A DNA stretch of 64,000 bases, taken from positions 9,388-73,387 of the forward strand of contig CAZQLD010000003.1 in NCBI GenBank assembly GCA_964594115.1, in the 5' to 3' direction. This document shows positions 1-9,315 of the stretch, one piece after another (within the stretch, counting starts at the first letter, position 1; each line of letters opens with the position of its first letter). The position numbers were made by a program, and so were the translations under genes. Origin of the DNA: MFWN01 sp964594115 (GTDB lineage Archaea; Nanobdellota; Nanobdellia; Pacearchaeales; GW2011-AR1). The notes below the pieces were generated by a model that was not told the origin of the DNA, did no database searches, and saw only the letters and a list, made by a program, of their open reading frames with translations.

Positions 1-2
1 CT

Positions 3-113
3 CCTTGTCTAGTTTCGATTCACCCAAGCCAGATATGGAAAAAATTAAATTCTGATTTAAAAAAACCACATATTAAAAGAATAGCTGAATTCATAAAAGA
101 ATACACTGGATAG
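3..113 (+). CDS. C-terminal fragment of an unidentified protein
   Basis: The window opens inside an open frame that runs to a TAG stop at 111-113 and gives the last 36 residues of a protein, ending in a basic, helix-like stretch (IKRIAEFIKEYTG). The frame is open to the left edge and its composition is protein-like. It lies on the same strand as the downstream tRNA-Leu gene. No family can be named from so short a tail, and the real start is outside the window. Confidence 0.6.
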   Translation, partial: PCLVSIHPSQIWKKLNSDLKKPHIKRIAEFIKEYTG

Positions 114-151
114 TTAGTTTTTTATATCAATCTTACTTATTCCCTTAGTAT

Positions 152-235
152 GCGGGGATGCCGGAGTGGACAAACGGAATGCGTTTAGGCCGCATTGGCT
201 TAGTGCCTACGAAGGTTCGAATCCTTCTCCCCGCA
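152..235 (+). tRNA. tRNA-Leu (anticodon TAG)
   Basis: A complete class II cloverleaf is visible. The acceptor strands GCGGGGA and TCCCCGC pair over seven bases, the anticodon stem is ATGCG/CGCAT around the loop TTTAGGC, which gives anticodon TAG, and the T arm carries GGTTCGAATCC. The long variable arm (GGC...GCC) is what leucine tRNAs have. There is no intron. CCA is not encoded. It is followed by the convergent giant surface-protein gene. Confidence 0.95.
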
Positions 236-252
236 TTTTTAGAACTAGAAAG

Positions 253-3200
253 TTATTTTTTTAGAATATTAAGAACTTTTTCAAGCATTTCTTTATCTGT
301 ATTGCCAATATTCATTATTGTTATTTTTTCTACTTTAATATAACCTCCTAAAAAAGTAGTTAGTTCAACAAGTTTGCCTACCCCTTTTAGATAGCCCAGT
401 TCCTTAAGGTCCCCTTCTTCAAGAATCCAACTTCCATCTTGAGATCTATTATACCATTTCCCTTTTTCATATTTATAAAGAGACTCTGCATATGGATTTA
501 ATTTTTTCATAGAAATAACAACATCCTCTTCTAACATACTATCTGTCCATTCAGTTGTTCCTACTATAATTTTTTCTTCAGGTTTTTCAACAGGATTTTC
601 TGCAGTTTCTGTTCCCCCTTCTGGCACTGGTTTTTCTGCAGCCCCCCCTCCAGAAGTTATAACTGCTCCTCTGTTGTCACTAGTTTCAGGCTTTATTATT
701 TTAACAATCTCTCCGTATAATCTTCCTAATAACAGAAATCCTCTTGCTCTGTGAGAACTACTTGGAGCCAAATAAGCTAATTCATCAAGCTCTTCAACAG
801 TTGTTTTAATTTCATTTTCAATTACTTCTTTTCTAGTCTCTCCTTTTTTAATTTTCCCAGCTATGTTTTCAATAAACTCTTCAGCATCACTAGCAATCTC
901 TCTGCTTCTTTTAGGAGTCAAATAATCCTTAGCTCCAATAACACTTGTATCAACCTCATGAAGAACCTGTGTTTCAATTTCTTTATTTTGAATAACATTC
1001 TTAACAGAATCTGTATCTAACCAGCATTTTAATAAGGGGTCATCACAATAGCCTACCTCTTTCCATCTATCATATGTAGAGTTTGTAGTGTCATACTCCT
1101 CTTTTGCACTTACCTGCTTTCCAGGGTTATAAGTAGAACACACTCTAACAATCCCCTGATTATACAATTCTGGCTCAGCAAACTCTTCTGCTCCTGCCTG
1201 CAAGTTAGGCTGAGCCAATGACAATAAAGAAGGAGTTCCTGCAACACACTCTCTACTTGTAGTTATCTGCTGCTCAGCTTGTTCTTTTGCATACTGGTCT
1301 GAAATATAATTAATTGCAAAGGAAGTTGAAACTTTTCCAAAATCACACTCATCCTGCCCGTTTATATTCAAACATAATTGCTTATAGCCAGAAGGGGCAA
1401 TAAAGTCTCTTGCTTCATCTACATGTGCTCCTTTAGCAAGATATCCTCTATCAACAACATAAGTTTCAGAAGTATAAACATAAACAGAAGCTAGTTCATC
1501 AGGAATGTCTTTCAAATAAACAACATAATAAGCTCCTCTATCGTTTCCAGCATAAATATGGTAATAAACTTTATAATGGGAAGTCGGATAGGGGGTTGCA
1601 GTTGTCAAGACATTTTCATCAAACCAAGCATGATACTGCACTGGAGAATCTGGTTCTGTCAATAAGTCAAAATCAGTAGGATATGTTGTAGAGACAAAAC
1701 TCTTACAAATTTCAGTTCCAGCTTCTTCAGTTGAACGGTGAGTAAAGGCCTCCATAGAATTGATGGCATAATCATTCTTAAAATAATCAATTGCACTTTG
1801 GGTATTGTCCCAGGCACTCTGGACAGTCAAATATTCTCCTCCTCCCCTAACACCTTGGCTAAAGAAACTCTCAATTAATCTCGGTATTATAATATCCGCG
1901 AAAGGAACTAGTTGCTTCCAAAAGAACTCACATAAGTAAATACTCTTTATTTCATCACAAATCCCAATATGTCTCCCTGTTTCCAGACTCTCATTTAAAC
2001 AATCCCTGTGTGCTTTTAAAATAGAAAGATAAGAGTCAATTCCTGCATGCACTCCTGATAAACAAACAGGAATATAAATCCCTTCTTTAAAATTAGGCAA
2101 GCATAAAACCAGGCTTCCAATAATCCCTGTTTGTATTACATTATCAACAGGAAACTCTCCTCCTAAATCACATCTTGAAGAAGGACAGATTACAGGATCA
2201 CAAACATTAAACATTATATTACAATCTGATGGTGACATAAAATCAGAACATCTTCCAGCTTCTCCACCAAAAGAAATCCCAGTACTGAATTTTCTGCCAT
2301 TAATAATTGCATCTTCCTTTCCATAATATCTTGAAGCTTCTACAAGTGCCTGCTTAGCTCTTCCTACTAGTTCTCTTGATTTTCCTGCATCCATTCCAGG
2401 AAAACCTAATTCCTCACTTATTCCATTATAATATCTGCAAATATCATCTCCTTTTTGTTTAAACTCTATTACTCCATTTCCTCCTACATTACAAATATAA
2501 TAATTAACTGCTCTTCCAGACTCATCATAAGGCTTGCCAAAGCCTGATAAAATATACTCCATTTTAACATACCATCCATTATTAACATCAAACGGAACCT
2601 CTGCAGGCAACCCTTTATAAGGCGCTCTATCAAAATACTTGACTTGCAGTTTTCCAGGATTAGCCATCTTGTTCTCATATGCTTTAGCATTTGACTCTTT
2701 AAACTGGGTTGCTTTTTTCAACCCTAAATAGTCTTTAACATCTTTATCAATTGCATTATTGGTTTTACCATCAATTGTATAAGCTTTTTCAAAACTGTAA
2801 ATCCCCTTATCATCCTCTTTAAGTTTAACAATTGTGTACGCATTTTTCACATCAGATATTGCTGTAAAACTTGTTGCCTGAAAAGATTCAGAAGCAGGTA
2901 TAAACACCCTCATAACTTTATTTCCTGTCTTAAGTATATCATCTTCGCTCCCAAAAACAGAATACTTTGTAGAAATATCTGTATTAGTCAAGGTTTTTAT
3001 ATTTGCAAGAGTTATTCTATCTCCATCTAAAAGTGTTGCCCTAACTCCTAAACCCTTATTTTTTGCTTCTTCTTCAGCAGCAACTCTAGCTTCTTCCCAG
3101 TCATGATAATTCTGAGCATTTAAAGCTGTTTTTGCTAAATCTGTTTTAGTTGCATCTTTTAAAACCTTGCTCGCCCCAGGATTATTTAAGGTGCTATATA

Positions 3201-5988
3201 AAGTGCTAATATCTTTCATATCTTCAAAACTTCCCCATTCACAAAAATCTTTATTAAGATTACCCATAGATTCATCTCCTTTTTTTGGGAGCTCTATATT
3301 CCCCCAAGTATAACACTCTTTTCTAATCTCCTCTTTAAATCTTCTTTCCATTTCCAGTCTATCAGTAACCTGTCCTTCAAAATCCAAAATATTAGTATTA
3401 TTTACTAGCCCTTGTCTTGCTTGCTCTAACTTATCATTAGTTTCTTCAATATAATTAGCGTAAATTCCAATATCTTTCTCAATATTAGAATTATGGCCAA
3501 GTAAACACTTTTGGACGCTACTATAAACCTCTCCATTCATAGCCTGCTCTCCACTTGAAACAATTTTCTCACAATAATCATTCCACCCTCCAGCTTTGGT
3601 CATAATCTCCTTTCTTGCCAGAGATTTTCCACTAAATCCTTCAAACATATTTTTAGCCATTAGAATTGCAGAAGTTGCAAAACAAGCTCCTTTCAGACCT
3701 TTTACAACTTTTCCAAGCTTTTCATTGACCTCTCCCCACTGCTCTATACTCTCCTGAATATTCACCATCATTTCTTCTGTTTTCTCTGGACTTAACTTTA
3801 TACCTCTTTTTTCTATACCTATTTTAAAGCTAAAATTAGCATATGCTCTAGGTCCTCTTACTTCAGAATCTAAAACTAGTTTAGCCTGCTTTTTCATATT
3901 AATATTCACAAGCCTGACAGTAATATCTTCAAAAACTGTTTGTTGATTTTTATCTAAATCTAAGGTAGTAGAGCGGGAAATAAAACCAGCTGTCCCAGAA
4001 CTAGGTTTTGTAAAGCTTAACTTAACATCATTATCATCAATCTCAAGCACTTGTAATGAAGCTTTATCTTTTAAATCTAAAATACCATCTAATCCAACTC
4101 TCTCACTTTTTCCATCTATCAACAAATCAACACTCAACTCCTCTTCTGTTGGCTTTTTAAAATCAAGCAAGTCAATAAAATGCCCCCTGTCTCTTAAATT
4201 AACTACAGCTTTTGCCTCACTCGAATCATATTTCAAAAGCCTCTGTTTATCACTTTCAGCTTTTCTTGTCCATGCAGAATCAGGATATTCCTTATAAAGC
4301 CTACTCAAAAACTCTTCTCTGTCTTCAGACATATTAAACTCTTTTGCCAAACTTGCAGCCAGATATAAGGCTTCAGCAGCATACGGCTCAAAATAATCAT
4401 CATCTATTCTTTTATCATAAGGATAAAAATCAACCAAATCCCTATAATTTTTAATTGCCTCTTTATAATATTCATAAGATGGTTCATCTTCTTCCCATTC
4501 TTTATTTTTAATCACAGTTACTTCTGATAATTTAATTTTATAAGTTTTACTTGCCTTAACATCGTTATTATTTATAATATAGCTCCCAATACTGCCCTCT
4601 GAATTTCCCTCAATCACTGAAATATACTCTTTTGTCATCTTTCTTCCACTATCCCTAACTCTCATTGAATACTCTCTGAGGATTTTATCTTTAATTTTAT
4701 CTTGTAAAGCACTAAATTCTGAATCAGCGTTTTCTTTAGTAATAACCTCCTCAACAATAGAATAAACCCCCCTATAAGCAAAGCCTGATTCGCTTCCAGC
4801 CCAAGGATCAGAAACAAAAACAGCAAATTCTTTTTTCTTATCTTCTTTTCCCCAAGTTCCAACATAACCAAGATAAATATTTTCTCCTTCTATAATCTCC
4901 TCCCCAATCCTATAATCTACCTGATTGCCATCTATCTCCAAAGTAATTTTTCCAGGATTTAATCTTAAATCAAACCTGCCATCTTGAACAGAACAGCTTA
5001 CACTAACTTTCCCACCTCCAGCATAAGCATCAACATCTTCTATAAGACACTTATTATCTAATATTCTGTCTCCTTTAGCAACCCAAATCTGCTGGTCATC
5101 AACTTGTAACAAAGCAGCCTCAACAGGAGCCATAATATCCTCTACTTTAACTTTTAATCCTGCTGCACAATAAAAACCTCCCAAATAAATAGGGCTAGAA
5201 GTTTCTCCTTTTTTCAGTGTAACAGAAGACATCTTAGAATCAAAATCCCTATAAACAGAAACACTAACCCTATCACTCTCAATAGATTCTGTCTTAATGT
5301 AACCTTTTCCATTCCAAAAACTATATTGTTTATAGTATCTTAACCAGTCCTCACTGCTTAATTCAGAAACATAAAAGCTTGTTCTTCCAATTCCTAATGC
5401 CCCTTCAACATCATAATCAATCACAGCTGTTAAGTTTCCACCCACCCAGTCAGGCATATCATCTTCAGAATCTTGTCTTTTTAAATTAACGACAAAATAG
5501 CCCATATTATCATCTATAGGTGTATCTGCTAAATCTCTAGTCTGTCTCAGATCAAATCTTGGAGGAAAGTAGGTTATTCCCGCAACCCCTTCAGGTCTTT
5601 CTCCTGGAAATGTAATTGACTTGACTCTTGAAACATCAATTAAAGGATTTGTCTGTATAAGCATTATTTTACAAAAAACAGGGACATTTCGCTCTTCTAA
5701 CAAATCAGACCTTACAACAGCTGGCTCACATCCTCCAGGAGCTACTTGAACAATAAAATCTTGTCTTTCCCTGCAAACCTCTTTATCAAATCCAGGCCAA
5801 TAAATACTCGGAGAAGTATAATCTACTCCACTAAAAGAACCTGGGCTATAATATTGTGTATTAATAGAATTTCCTATAACCTGATAATCTCCCACCTGGG
5901 CATCTGCAATTGAAAGACTCATAAATATCAAACCCACCACTAATACAAAAAACAAACTCTCTGTTTCTATATTTTTATTTAGCGCCAT
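253..5988 (-). CDS. Giant secreted/cell-surface protein (1911 residues), function unknown
   Basis: The product begins with a clear signal peptide (basic N terminus, hydrophobic core, ADAQ cleavage-like end near residue 31), so it should be exported. After that come an N-terminal domain with conserved-looking cysteines (GGCEPAVVRSDLLEE), a helical tetratricopeptide-like stretch around residues 500-600, a long helical middle part, a Cys-rich section (about residues 1230-1420), and a Pro/Glu-rich linker before a final domain of about 100 residues. The ATG at 5988 is preferred over the upstream TTG because it lies two bases after the stop of the upstream gene, as in a coupled operon. Proteins of this size and layout recur in DPANN genomes without assigned function. 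A role in the envelope or in contact with another cell is inference from export and size only. Confidence 0.85.
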   Translation of the reverse strand: MALNKNIETESLFFVLVVGLIFMSLSIADAQVGDYQVIGNSINTQYYSPGSFSGVDYTSPSIYWPGFDKEVCRERQDFIVQVAPGGCEPAVVRSDLLEERNVPVFCKIMLIQTNPLIDVSRVKSITFPGERPEGVAGITYFPPRFDLRQTRDLADTPIDDNMGYFVVNLKRQDSEDDMPDWVGGNLTAVIDYDVEGALGIGRTSFYVSELSSEDWLRYYKQYSFWNGKGYIKTESIESDRVSVSVYRDFDSKMSSVTLKKGETSSPIYLGGFYCAAGLKVKVEDIMAPVEAALLQVDDQQIWVAKGDRILDNKCLIEDVDAYAGGGKVSVSCSVQDGRFDLRLNPGKITLEIDGNQVDYRIGEEIIEGENIYLGYVGTWGKEDKKKEFAVFVSDPWAGSESGFAYRGVYSIVEEVITKENADSEFSALQDKIKDKILREYSMRVRDSGRKMTKEYISVIEGNSEGSIGSYIINNNDVKASKTYKIKLSEVTVIKNKEWEEDEPSYEYYKEAIKNYRDLVDFYPYDKRIDDDYFEPYAAEALYLAASLAKEFNMSEDREEFLSRLYKEYPDSAWTRKAESDKQRLLKYDSSEAKAVVNLRDRGHFIDLLDFKKPTEEELSVDLLIDGKSERVGLDGILDLKDKASLQVLEIDDNDVKLSFTKPSSGTAGFISRSTTLDLDKNQQTVFEDITVRLVNINMKKQAKLVLDSEVRGPRAYANFSFKIGIEKRGIKLSPEKTEEMMVNIQESIEQWGEVNEKLGKVVKGLKGACFATSAILMAKNMFEGFSGKSLARKEIMTKAGGWNDYCEKIVSSGEQAMNGEVYSSVQKCLLGHNSNIEKDIGIYANYIEETNDKLEQARQGLVNNTNILDFEGQVTDRLEMERRFKEEIRKECYTWGNIELPKKGDESMGNLNKDFCEWGSFEDMKDISTLYSTLNNPGASKVLKDATKTDLAKTALNAQNYHDWEEARVAAEEEAKNKGLGVRATLLDGDRITLANIKTLTNTDISTKYSVFGSEDDILKTGNKVMRVFIPASESFQATSFTAISDVKNAYTIVKLKEDDKGIYSFEKAYTIDGKTNNAIDKDVKDYLGLKKATQFKESNAKAYENKMANPGKLQVKYFDRAPYKGLPAEVPFDVNNGWYVKMEYILSGFGKPYDESGRAVNYYICNVGGNGVIEFKQKGDDICRYYNGISEELGFPGMDAGKSRELVGRAKQALVEASRYYGKEDAIINGRKFSTGISFGGEAGRCSDFMSPSDCNIMFNVCDPVICPSSRCDLGGEFPVDNVIQTGIIGSLVLCLPNFKEGIYIPVCLSGVHAGIDSYLSILKAHRDCLNESLETGRHIGICDEIKSIYLCEFFWKQLVPFADIIIPRLIESFFSQGVRGGGEYLTVQSAWDNTQSAIDYFKNDYAINSMEAFTHRSTEEAGTEICKSFVSTTYPTDFDLLTEPDSPVQYHAWFDENVLTTATPYPTSHYKVYYHIYAGNDRGAYYVVYLKDIPDELASVYVYTSETYVVDRGYLAKGAHVDEARDFIAPSGYKQLCLNINGQDECDFGKVSTSFAINYISDQYAKEQAEQQITTSRECVAGTPSLLSLAQPNLQAGAEEFAEPELYNQGIVRVCSTYNPGKQVSAKEEYDTTNSTYDRWKEVGYCDDPLLKCWLDTDSVKNVIQNKEIETQVLHEVDTSVIGAKDYLTPKRSREIASDAEEFIENIAGKIKKGETRKEVIENEIKTTVEELDELAYLAPSSSHRARGFLLLGRLYGEIVKIIKPETSDNRGAVITSGGGAAEKPVPEGGTETAENPVEKPEEKIIVGTTEWTDSMLEEDVVISMKKLNPYAESLYKYEKGKWYNRSQDGSWILEEGDLKELGYLKGVGKLVELTTFLGGYIKVEKITIMNIGNTDKEMLEKVLNILKK

Positions 5989-5989
5989 T

Positions 5990-7933
5990 TTATCCAAATT
6001 CTACGCCCAACTGATTTATTTCAACATTATTATAATTAATTTGCAAGTCTTCTACATTGTTAGGAACCCCAAAATTTTCTGAATTAATAATTAAATTTCC
6101 TGTTTGCAATTCAGATTCAGTAACATAGTGCTTTTGAGTTCCTCCTCCTGAAACCGCAAAGCTCACAATCTGGTCAGGAATCTCTAATGTGAAACACTTT
6201 TTCTCACTCGCTCCAAAAATTCCAAAAATTCCAGATTTAGGAACATCAACACACTTTTCAGTTAAACTTCCTTGGAGATTAATAATTGAATCAGTATAAA
6301 CATAAACCTTGATTTCATACTCCCCTTCAGTTAGTTCAACTTCTTGTTGTTCTGGATAAACTACAGTAACTGTTTCTTCATCTTTGACAAAAGTAAGAAC
6401 TGCATAGTCTTCTGTCAACTTTTTATATGCTTTCTGAACCTCTAAATTAAGTTTATATTTTTTATCTAAAACTATAAATGCTGTACCATTTCTAAGGGTT
6501 GAAATTAGATATTTCTGAGATTTATAGCCTTCAGAACTTGCTAATATAAATCCATTAACACACTGCGGAAACTCAGAAGTTAAAACAGCATCTCCTCCAA
6601 AAATCTCTGTATTTCCAATATAACAGGTTGTGTCAAAGCACTTAAATTTAATCTGAGCTTCAAGCGGATCTAATTTACTATCATAAGTATAAACACTCAT
6701 TTCTGTTAGCTTATGCTGACATAATTCTGGAACAACATTAGGCAAACCCTCAACATCCAAAGCCTCTCTTGGCTTGTTTTTATCTATAACAACCCCTATT
6801 GGAAACTGAAACATCTCTTCAGAATCATAAATCTGTATAAGAACAGGATAAGCAACATCATAAACAAAATGATATGGAACATAGCAAAAACCTAAAACAC
6901 CAAGACCTTCTTGCAAACCAACAGGCTCTGCTAACAAAATCCCTTCTTCAGAAGGCCAAACCTCTATTTTCATAGGCCAATCTCTTAAATATAAAAAGTT
7001 AACACTCTCTCCTTCTCCACCTACATCTTCCCCAATATCTTGGACAAAATACTTCCCATCTTTTCCAAGAAAATAATAATTACCTTTAACTTTCATTGCA
7101 GGAACATTTGCCTCCAAAGCAGTGACTAAATCTTCTCTAACATCTTCAACAAGCCAAACTTTTGGAGAGCATCCAATTTCACTTCCATCAACCGGGGCAT
7201 AAAGCCTTAAAAAATCAACAGCATAATTTTCTAAAAACAATTTCTTTTCTTCTTCCTCATAAATCTTCTTTGCAATATCATAAAACCTGCCCAATCTTGA
7301 GCTAACAGAAAGCTTATGGCTTGTTTGCCTTCCTGTTGTCTCACCATAAGAGACTATCAAAGGCATTTCCAAATCTACTTTAATTTCTCTGTCTTTAATC
7401 TCTACTTCTGCCTCTGGTTCTCCTGCCTCAACAACAAATCCCTGCAGCTCAAAATCTCTAAAACTACACTCTTTTATCCTATCCTCAAGATAGTCTGCCA
7501 TTTGAACCTGCATTTTTTCCTTACTAGGAACTCGCTCTTTTGCAATACCATTTCCAGAAACATAATACCAGTAAGGAATACCAAATCCTAAAAAGTCAAG
7601 CTGTGAAGAAAAAGGCATATAGTCCGAGCCAGGTTCAAACTCTGGAAGTTCTAAATAACCTGCCTGACTGCCCATTAACGAAGCTGCAATTTTTGTCTCA
7701 TCCTCTATACAAGATAAAAAATAATTATAAACAGGAGCGACCTCACGAGGCAAAACACTAGGCACAATCCTGTCTTTCAGTAAAACATATGCTACAACAG
7801 AAGCAACAATTAAGATTGCTATAATTACAAAAACTGTAACCTGTGAGCGCTTTGATTCAACAACTGTTTTATAATTATTAAAAATAGAAACGCGAGTTCT
7901 TCTTTTATTTTTAATTTCAAAATTATTTGCCAT
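5990..7933 (-). CDS. Pilin-like membrane-anchored surface protein (647 residues)
   Basis: Residues 28-52 read KRSQVTVFVIIAILIVAS and onward: a positively charged stretch followed by one long hydrophobic helix, the arrangement of class III-like archaeal prepilins. The remaining roughly 590 residues are predicted extracellular, with many beta-strand-like segments and several cysteines. The gene overlaps the 45-residue gene upstream by 11 bases and ends two bases before the giant secreted protein, so all three are probably cotranscribed and may assemble together. It is much larger than ordinary pilins. Function is not known; anchoring or exporting the giant partner is inference. Confidence 0.8.
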   Translation of the reverse strand: MANNFEIKNKRRTRVSIFNNYKTVVESKRSQVTVFVIIAILIVASVVAYVLLKDRIVPSVLPREVAPVYNYFLSCIEDETKIAASLMGSQAGYLELPEFEPGSDYMPFSSQLDFLGFGIPYWYYVSGNGIAKERVPSKEKMQVQMADYLEDRIKECSFRDFELQGFVVEAGEPEAEVEIKDREIKVDLEMPLIVSYGETTGRQTSHKLSVSSRLGRFYDIAKKIYEEEEKKLFLENYAVDFLRLYAPVDGSEIGCSPKVWLVEDVREDLVTALEANVPAMKVKGNYYFLGKDGKYFVQDIGEDVGGEGESVNFLYLRDWPMKIEVWPSEEGILLAEPVGLQEGLGVLGFCYVPYHFVYDVAYPVLIQIYDSEEMFQFPIGVVIDKNKPREALDVEGLPNVVPELCQHKLTEMSVYTYDSKLDPLEAQIKFKCFDTTCYIGNTEIFGGDAVLTSEFPQCVNGFILASSEGYKSQKYLISTLRNGTAFIVLDKKYKLNLEVQKAYKKLTEDYAVLTFVKDEETVTVVYPEQQEVELTEGEYEIKVYVYTDSIINLQGSLTEKCVDVPKSGIFGIFGASEKKCFTLEIPDQIVSFAVSGGGTQKHYVTESELQTGNLIINSENFGVPNNVEDLQINYNNVEINQLGVEFG

Positions 7934-8060
7934 TTTTCTTCTCTTTTTTAATTCTCTTTTTTATTAGATCCATAATCTCTGTATTAATATCTTTCTCTAA
8001 TAATTCTTTAAATTTCCCCCACATTTCTTCATCTTCTATTAAAAGTAAGTATTTTTTCAT
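7923..8060 (-). CDS. 45-residue charged protein, first gene of the giant-protein operon
   Basis: A short frame starts with ATG at 8060 and its stop overlaps the start of the next gene by 11 bases, which argues for real translational coupling. The product begins MKKYLLLIEDEEMWGKF and ends in a Lys-rich helix (LIKKRIKKEKKNGK). A TATA-like stretch (TTATATAAAA, sense strand) lies about 25-30 bp upstream, fitting a leaderless message. The size and helix content resemble small DNA-binding proteins such as ribbon-helix-helix factors, but no specific motif proves this. If it binds DNA, the adjacent 29-bp palindrome would be an obvious target; this is speculation. Confidence 0.6.
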   Translation of the reverse strand: MKKYLLLIEDEEMWGKFKELLEKDINTEIMDLIKKRIKKEKKNGK

Positions 8061-8111
8061 TTTTCTCTTTTTTCGTTGTAATTTTATATAATACAATGTT
8101 TTTAAATCTTT

Positions 8112-8140
8112 CTTAGTAACTTAGTAACTAAGTTACTAAG
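8112..8140. promoter_or_regulatory. Perfect 29-bp palindrome, candidate operator
   Basis: Two 13-base arms, CTTAGTAACTTAG and CTAAGTTACTAAG, are exact reverse complements around a TAA spacer. The palindrome lies about 50 bp upstream of the start of the 45-residue gene, just beyond its TATA-like element, on the side where archaeal repressors or activators bind. It could also form a hairpin in RNA read from either side. The bound factor is unknown. Confidence 0.6.
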
Positions 8141-8189
8141 TAAATTTCATTGTAGAAAGCGTATGGAAATTTTTTGAAAAAGATAAAAT

Positions 8190-8440
8190 TTAATCTTTCA
8201 CTCTAAAAGTTACCTTAAACTTATCATCAAATGAAACCTTACCTAACATATTAAACTGATTCTTAGTAACAGGCAATTCAAAATCAGGAAAAATAGCAAT
8301 ATATGTTATTCCAGAATCTTTTTTTGCATACTATAAGATATGCTTTCTTCTAAAAGTTTCCTTCTTCCACTAAGTGTTATTTCACCTTCAGCTAATTGGC
8401 CTATATTTTTGGTTTTTGATGATGTCAAATAAACATTAAC
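8190..8440 (-). pseudogene. Decayed gene with one frameshift
   Basis: Two protein-like segments lie in adjacent frames. The upstream part reads VNVYLTSSKTKNIGQLAEG and continues to the end of a run of seven A, where it stops shortly after. The other frame continues from the same A run as DSGITYIAIFPDFELP and ends in FRVKD and a stop at 8190. Together they would make about 83 residues with sensible composition. No start codon is found for the first part: an in-frame stop lies directly upstream at 8441-8443. A frameshift in a homopolymer could also be a sequencing error or programmed slippage, but the missing start favours decay. The family is not recognised. Confidence 0.6.
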
Positions 8441-8530
8441 TTAGTTAAAAATACATTATAAATTTTTATATACTCTAAAACATAACTAAAAAGATAAAAT
8501 TTATAACCTCTTTTAGTTATCTCTGTGTAA

Positions 8531-8663
8531 GGTCCTGTGGTCTAGTGGTTATGACACTTCCTTGACGATGTAAGGAACCTAGGTTCCTTGACAATCATCT
8601 TCATAAGATTGTCATAATACATCAAAATGGAAGAGATCCCAAGTTCGATTCTTGGCAGGACCA
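8531..8663 (+). tRNA. tRNA-Val (anticodon GAC) with a 60-nt intron
   Basis: Acceptor strands GGTCCTG and CAGGACC, D arm GTC/GAC, anticodon stem CTTCC/GGAAG and T stem CCAAG/CTTGG define the tRNA. The anticodon loop is split after position 37 by an intron at 8568-8627. The junctions form a textbook bulge-helix-bulge: exon bases TTGA (8562-8565) pair with intron bases TCAA (8622-8625), and TGTA (8569-8572) pairs with TACA (8618-8621), leaving three-base bulges on both strands. The intron itself contains an 18-base perfect palindrome (8572-8589) and a second hairpin with arms GACAATC and GATTGTC. Anticodon GAC reads valine GUC/GUU codons. Confidence 0.93.
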
Positions 8664-8710
8664 TTTTACCTAAATAAATAAATTTATAAATTCCAAATCT
8701 CTATAGTAAT

Positions 8711-8953
8711 ATGGTTATTAAAAAAAGAGGGAAATATTGCCCAAAATGTGGAGCAAAATTAAAACAAAAAGACCAATACTGCACTGCTTGTGGCTATAGC
8801 TTTAAAAAAAGAAAAAAAGAACTTAACATAAGAAATTTAATAATTCTGATAATAATTATCATCGTAGCCTGGTTATTAATAAGGCTTATCAGCGGAAACC
8901 CGCTAATTCCCCAGCCATTACTTGATATTTTTACAAATAATACTTCAGGATAA
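8711..8953 (+). CDS. Small zinc-ribbon membrane protein
   Basis: The 80-residue product has an N-terminal zinc ribbon with two CxxC knuckles (YCPKCGAKLK and YCTACGYSF), a Lys/Arg-rich bridge, one strongly hydrophobic helix of about 20 residues, and a short polar tail. A cytoplasmic zinc ribbon tethered to the membrane is a common archaeal arrangement without a fixed function. A TATA element (AATTTATAAATT) lies about 25 bp upstream of the ATG, so the message is probably leaderless. It precedes the eL42 operon but has its own promoter. Confidence 0.8.
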   Translation: MVIKKRGKYCPKCGAKLKQKDQYCTACGYSFKKRKKELNIRNLIILIIIIIVAWLLIRLISGNPLIPQPLLDIFTNNTSG

Positions 8954-8984
8954 TGTTTAAAAAGCCTTTTCTTTTCTGATTTTT

Positions 8985-9314
8985 ATGAAATTACCTAAAA
9001 CAATAAAGCGGCACTGCCCTTTTTGCAAGAAACATACAGAACATAAAATTAGCCAGGTCTCTACAGGGCACAAAAGAGGTTCTTTAAAAAAAGGCTCTAA
9101 AGAAAGAGCAAGAAAAAGAGGAAGAGCAAGAGGATATGGAAATTTGGGCAAATGGAATAAACCAGCTGTAACAAAATTCAAAAGAAAGACAAAATCAACT
9201 AAAAAAACCAACCTCTTATATACCTGCCAGGTCTGTAAAAAGGCTCACGGTCAAAAAAAAGGAAAAAGAGCAGGAAAAGTCCAAATAGAAGCAAAGGAGG
9301 AAAAGAAAAAATAA
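8985..9314 (+). CDS. rpl44e: Large-subunit ribosomal protein eL42 (L44e)
   Basis: The start MKLPKTIKRHCPFCKKHTEH, the internal RGRARGYGNLGKWNKPA stretch and the second cysteine pair (YTCQVCKKAHGQKKGKR) are the recognised eL42 signature: a zinc-binding protein near the ribosomal E site. The family is usually about 92-100 residues; this copy has 109 because of a Lys/Glu-rich C-terminal tail. A TATA element (GTTTAAAAAG) is 25 bp upstream of the ATG. The next gene begins one base after its stop. In many archaea eL42 is joined to eS27; here eS27 is about 10 kb away. Confidence 0.96.
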   Translation: MKLPKTIKRHCPFCKKHTEHKISQVSTGHKRGSLKKGSKERARKRGRARGYGNLGKWNKPAVTKFKRKTKSTKKTNLLYTCQVCKKAHGQKKGKRAGKVQIEAKEEKKK

Positions 9315-9315
9315 A

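Noticed and set aside
158..343. 61-residue frame starting in tRNA-Leu
   Set aside because: It reads through the tRNA and the antisense of the giant gene; no promoter or protein-like composition.
8190..8440. Programmed frameshift at the A7 run
   Set aside because: The first frame has no start codon and begins directly after a stop, so decay is simpler; this could change if reads show a different A count.
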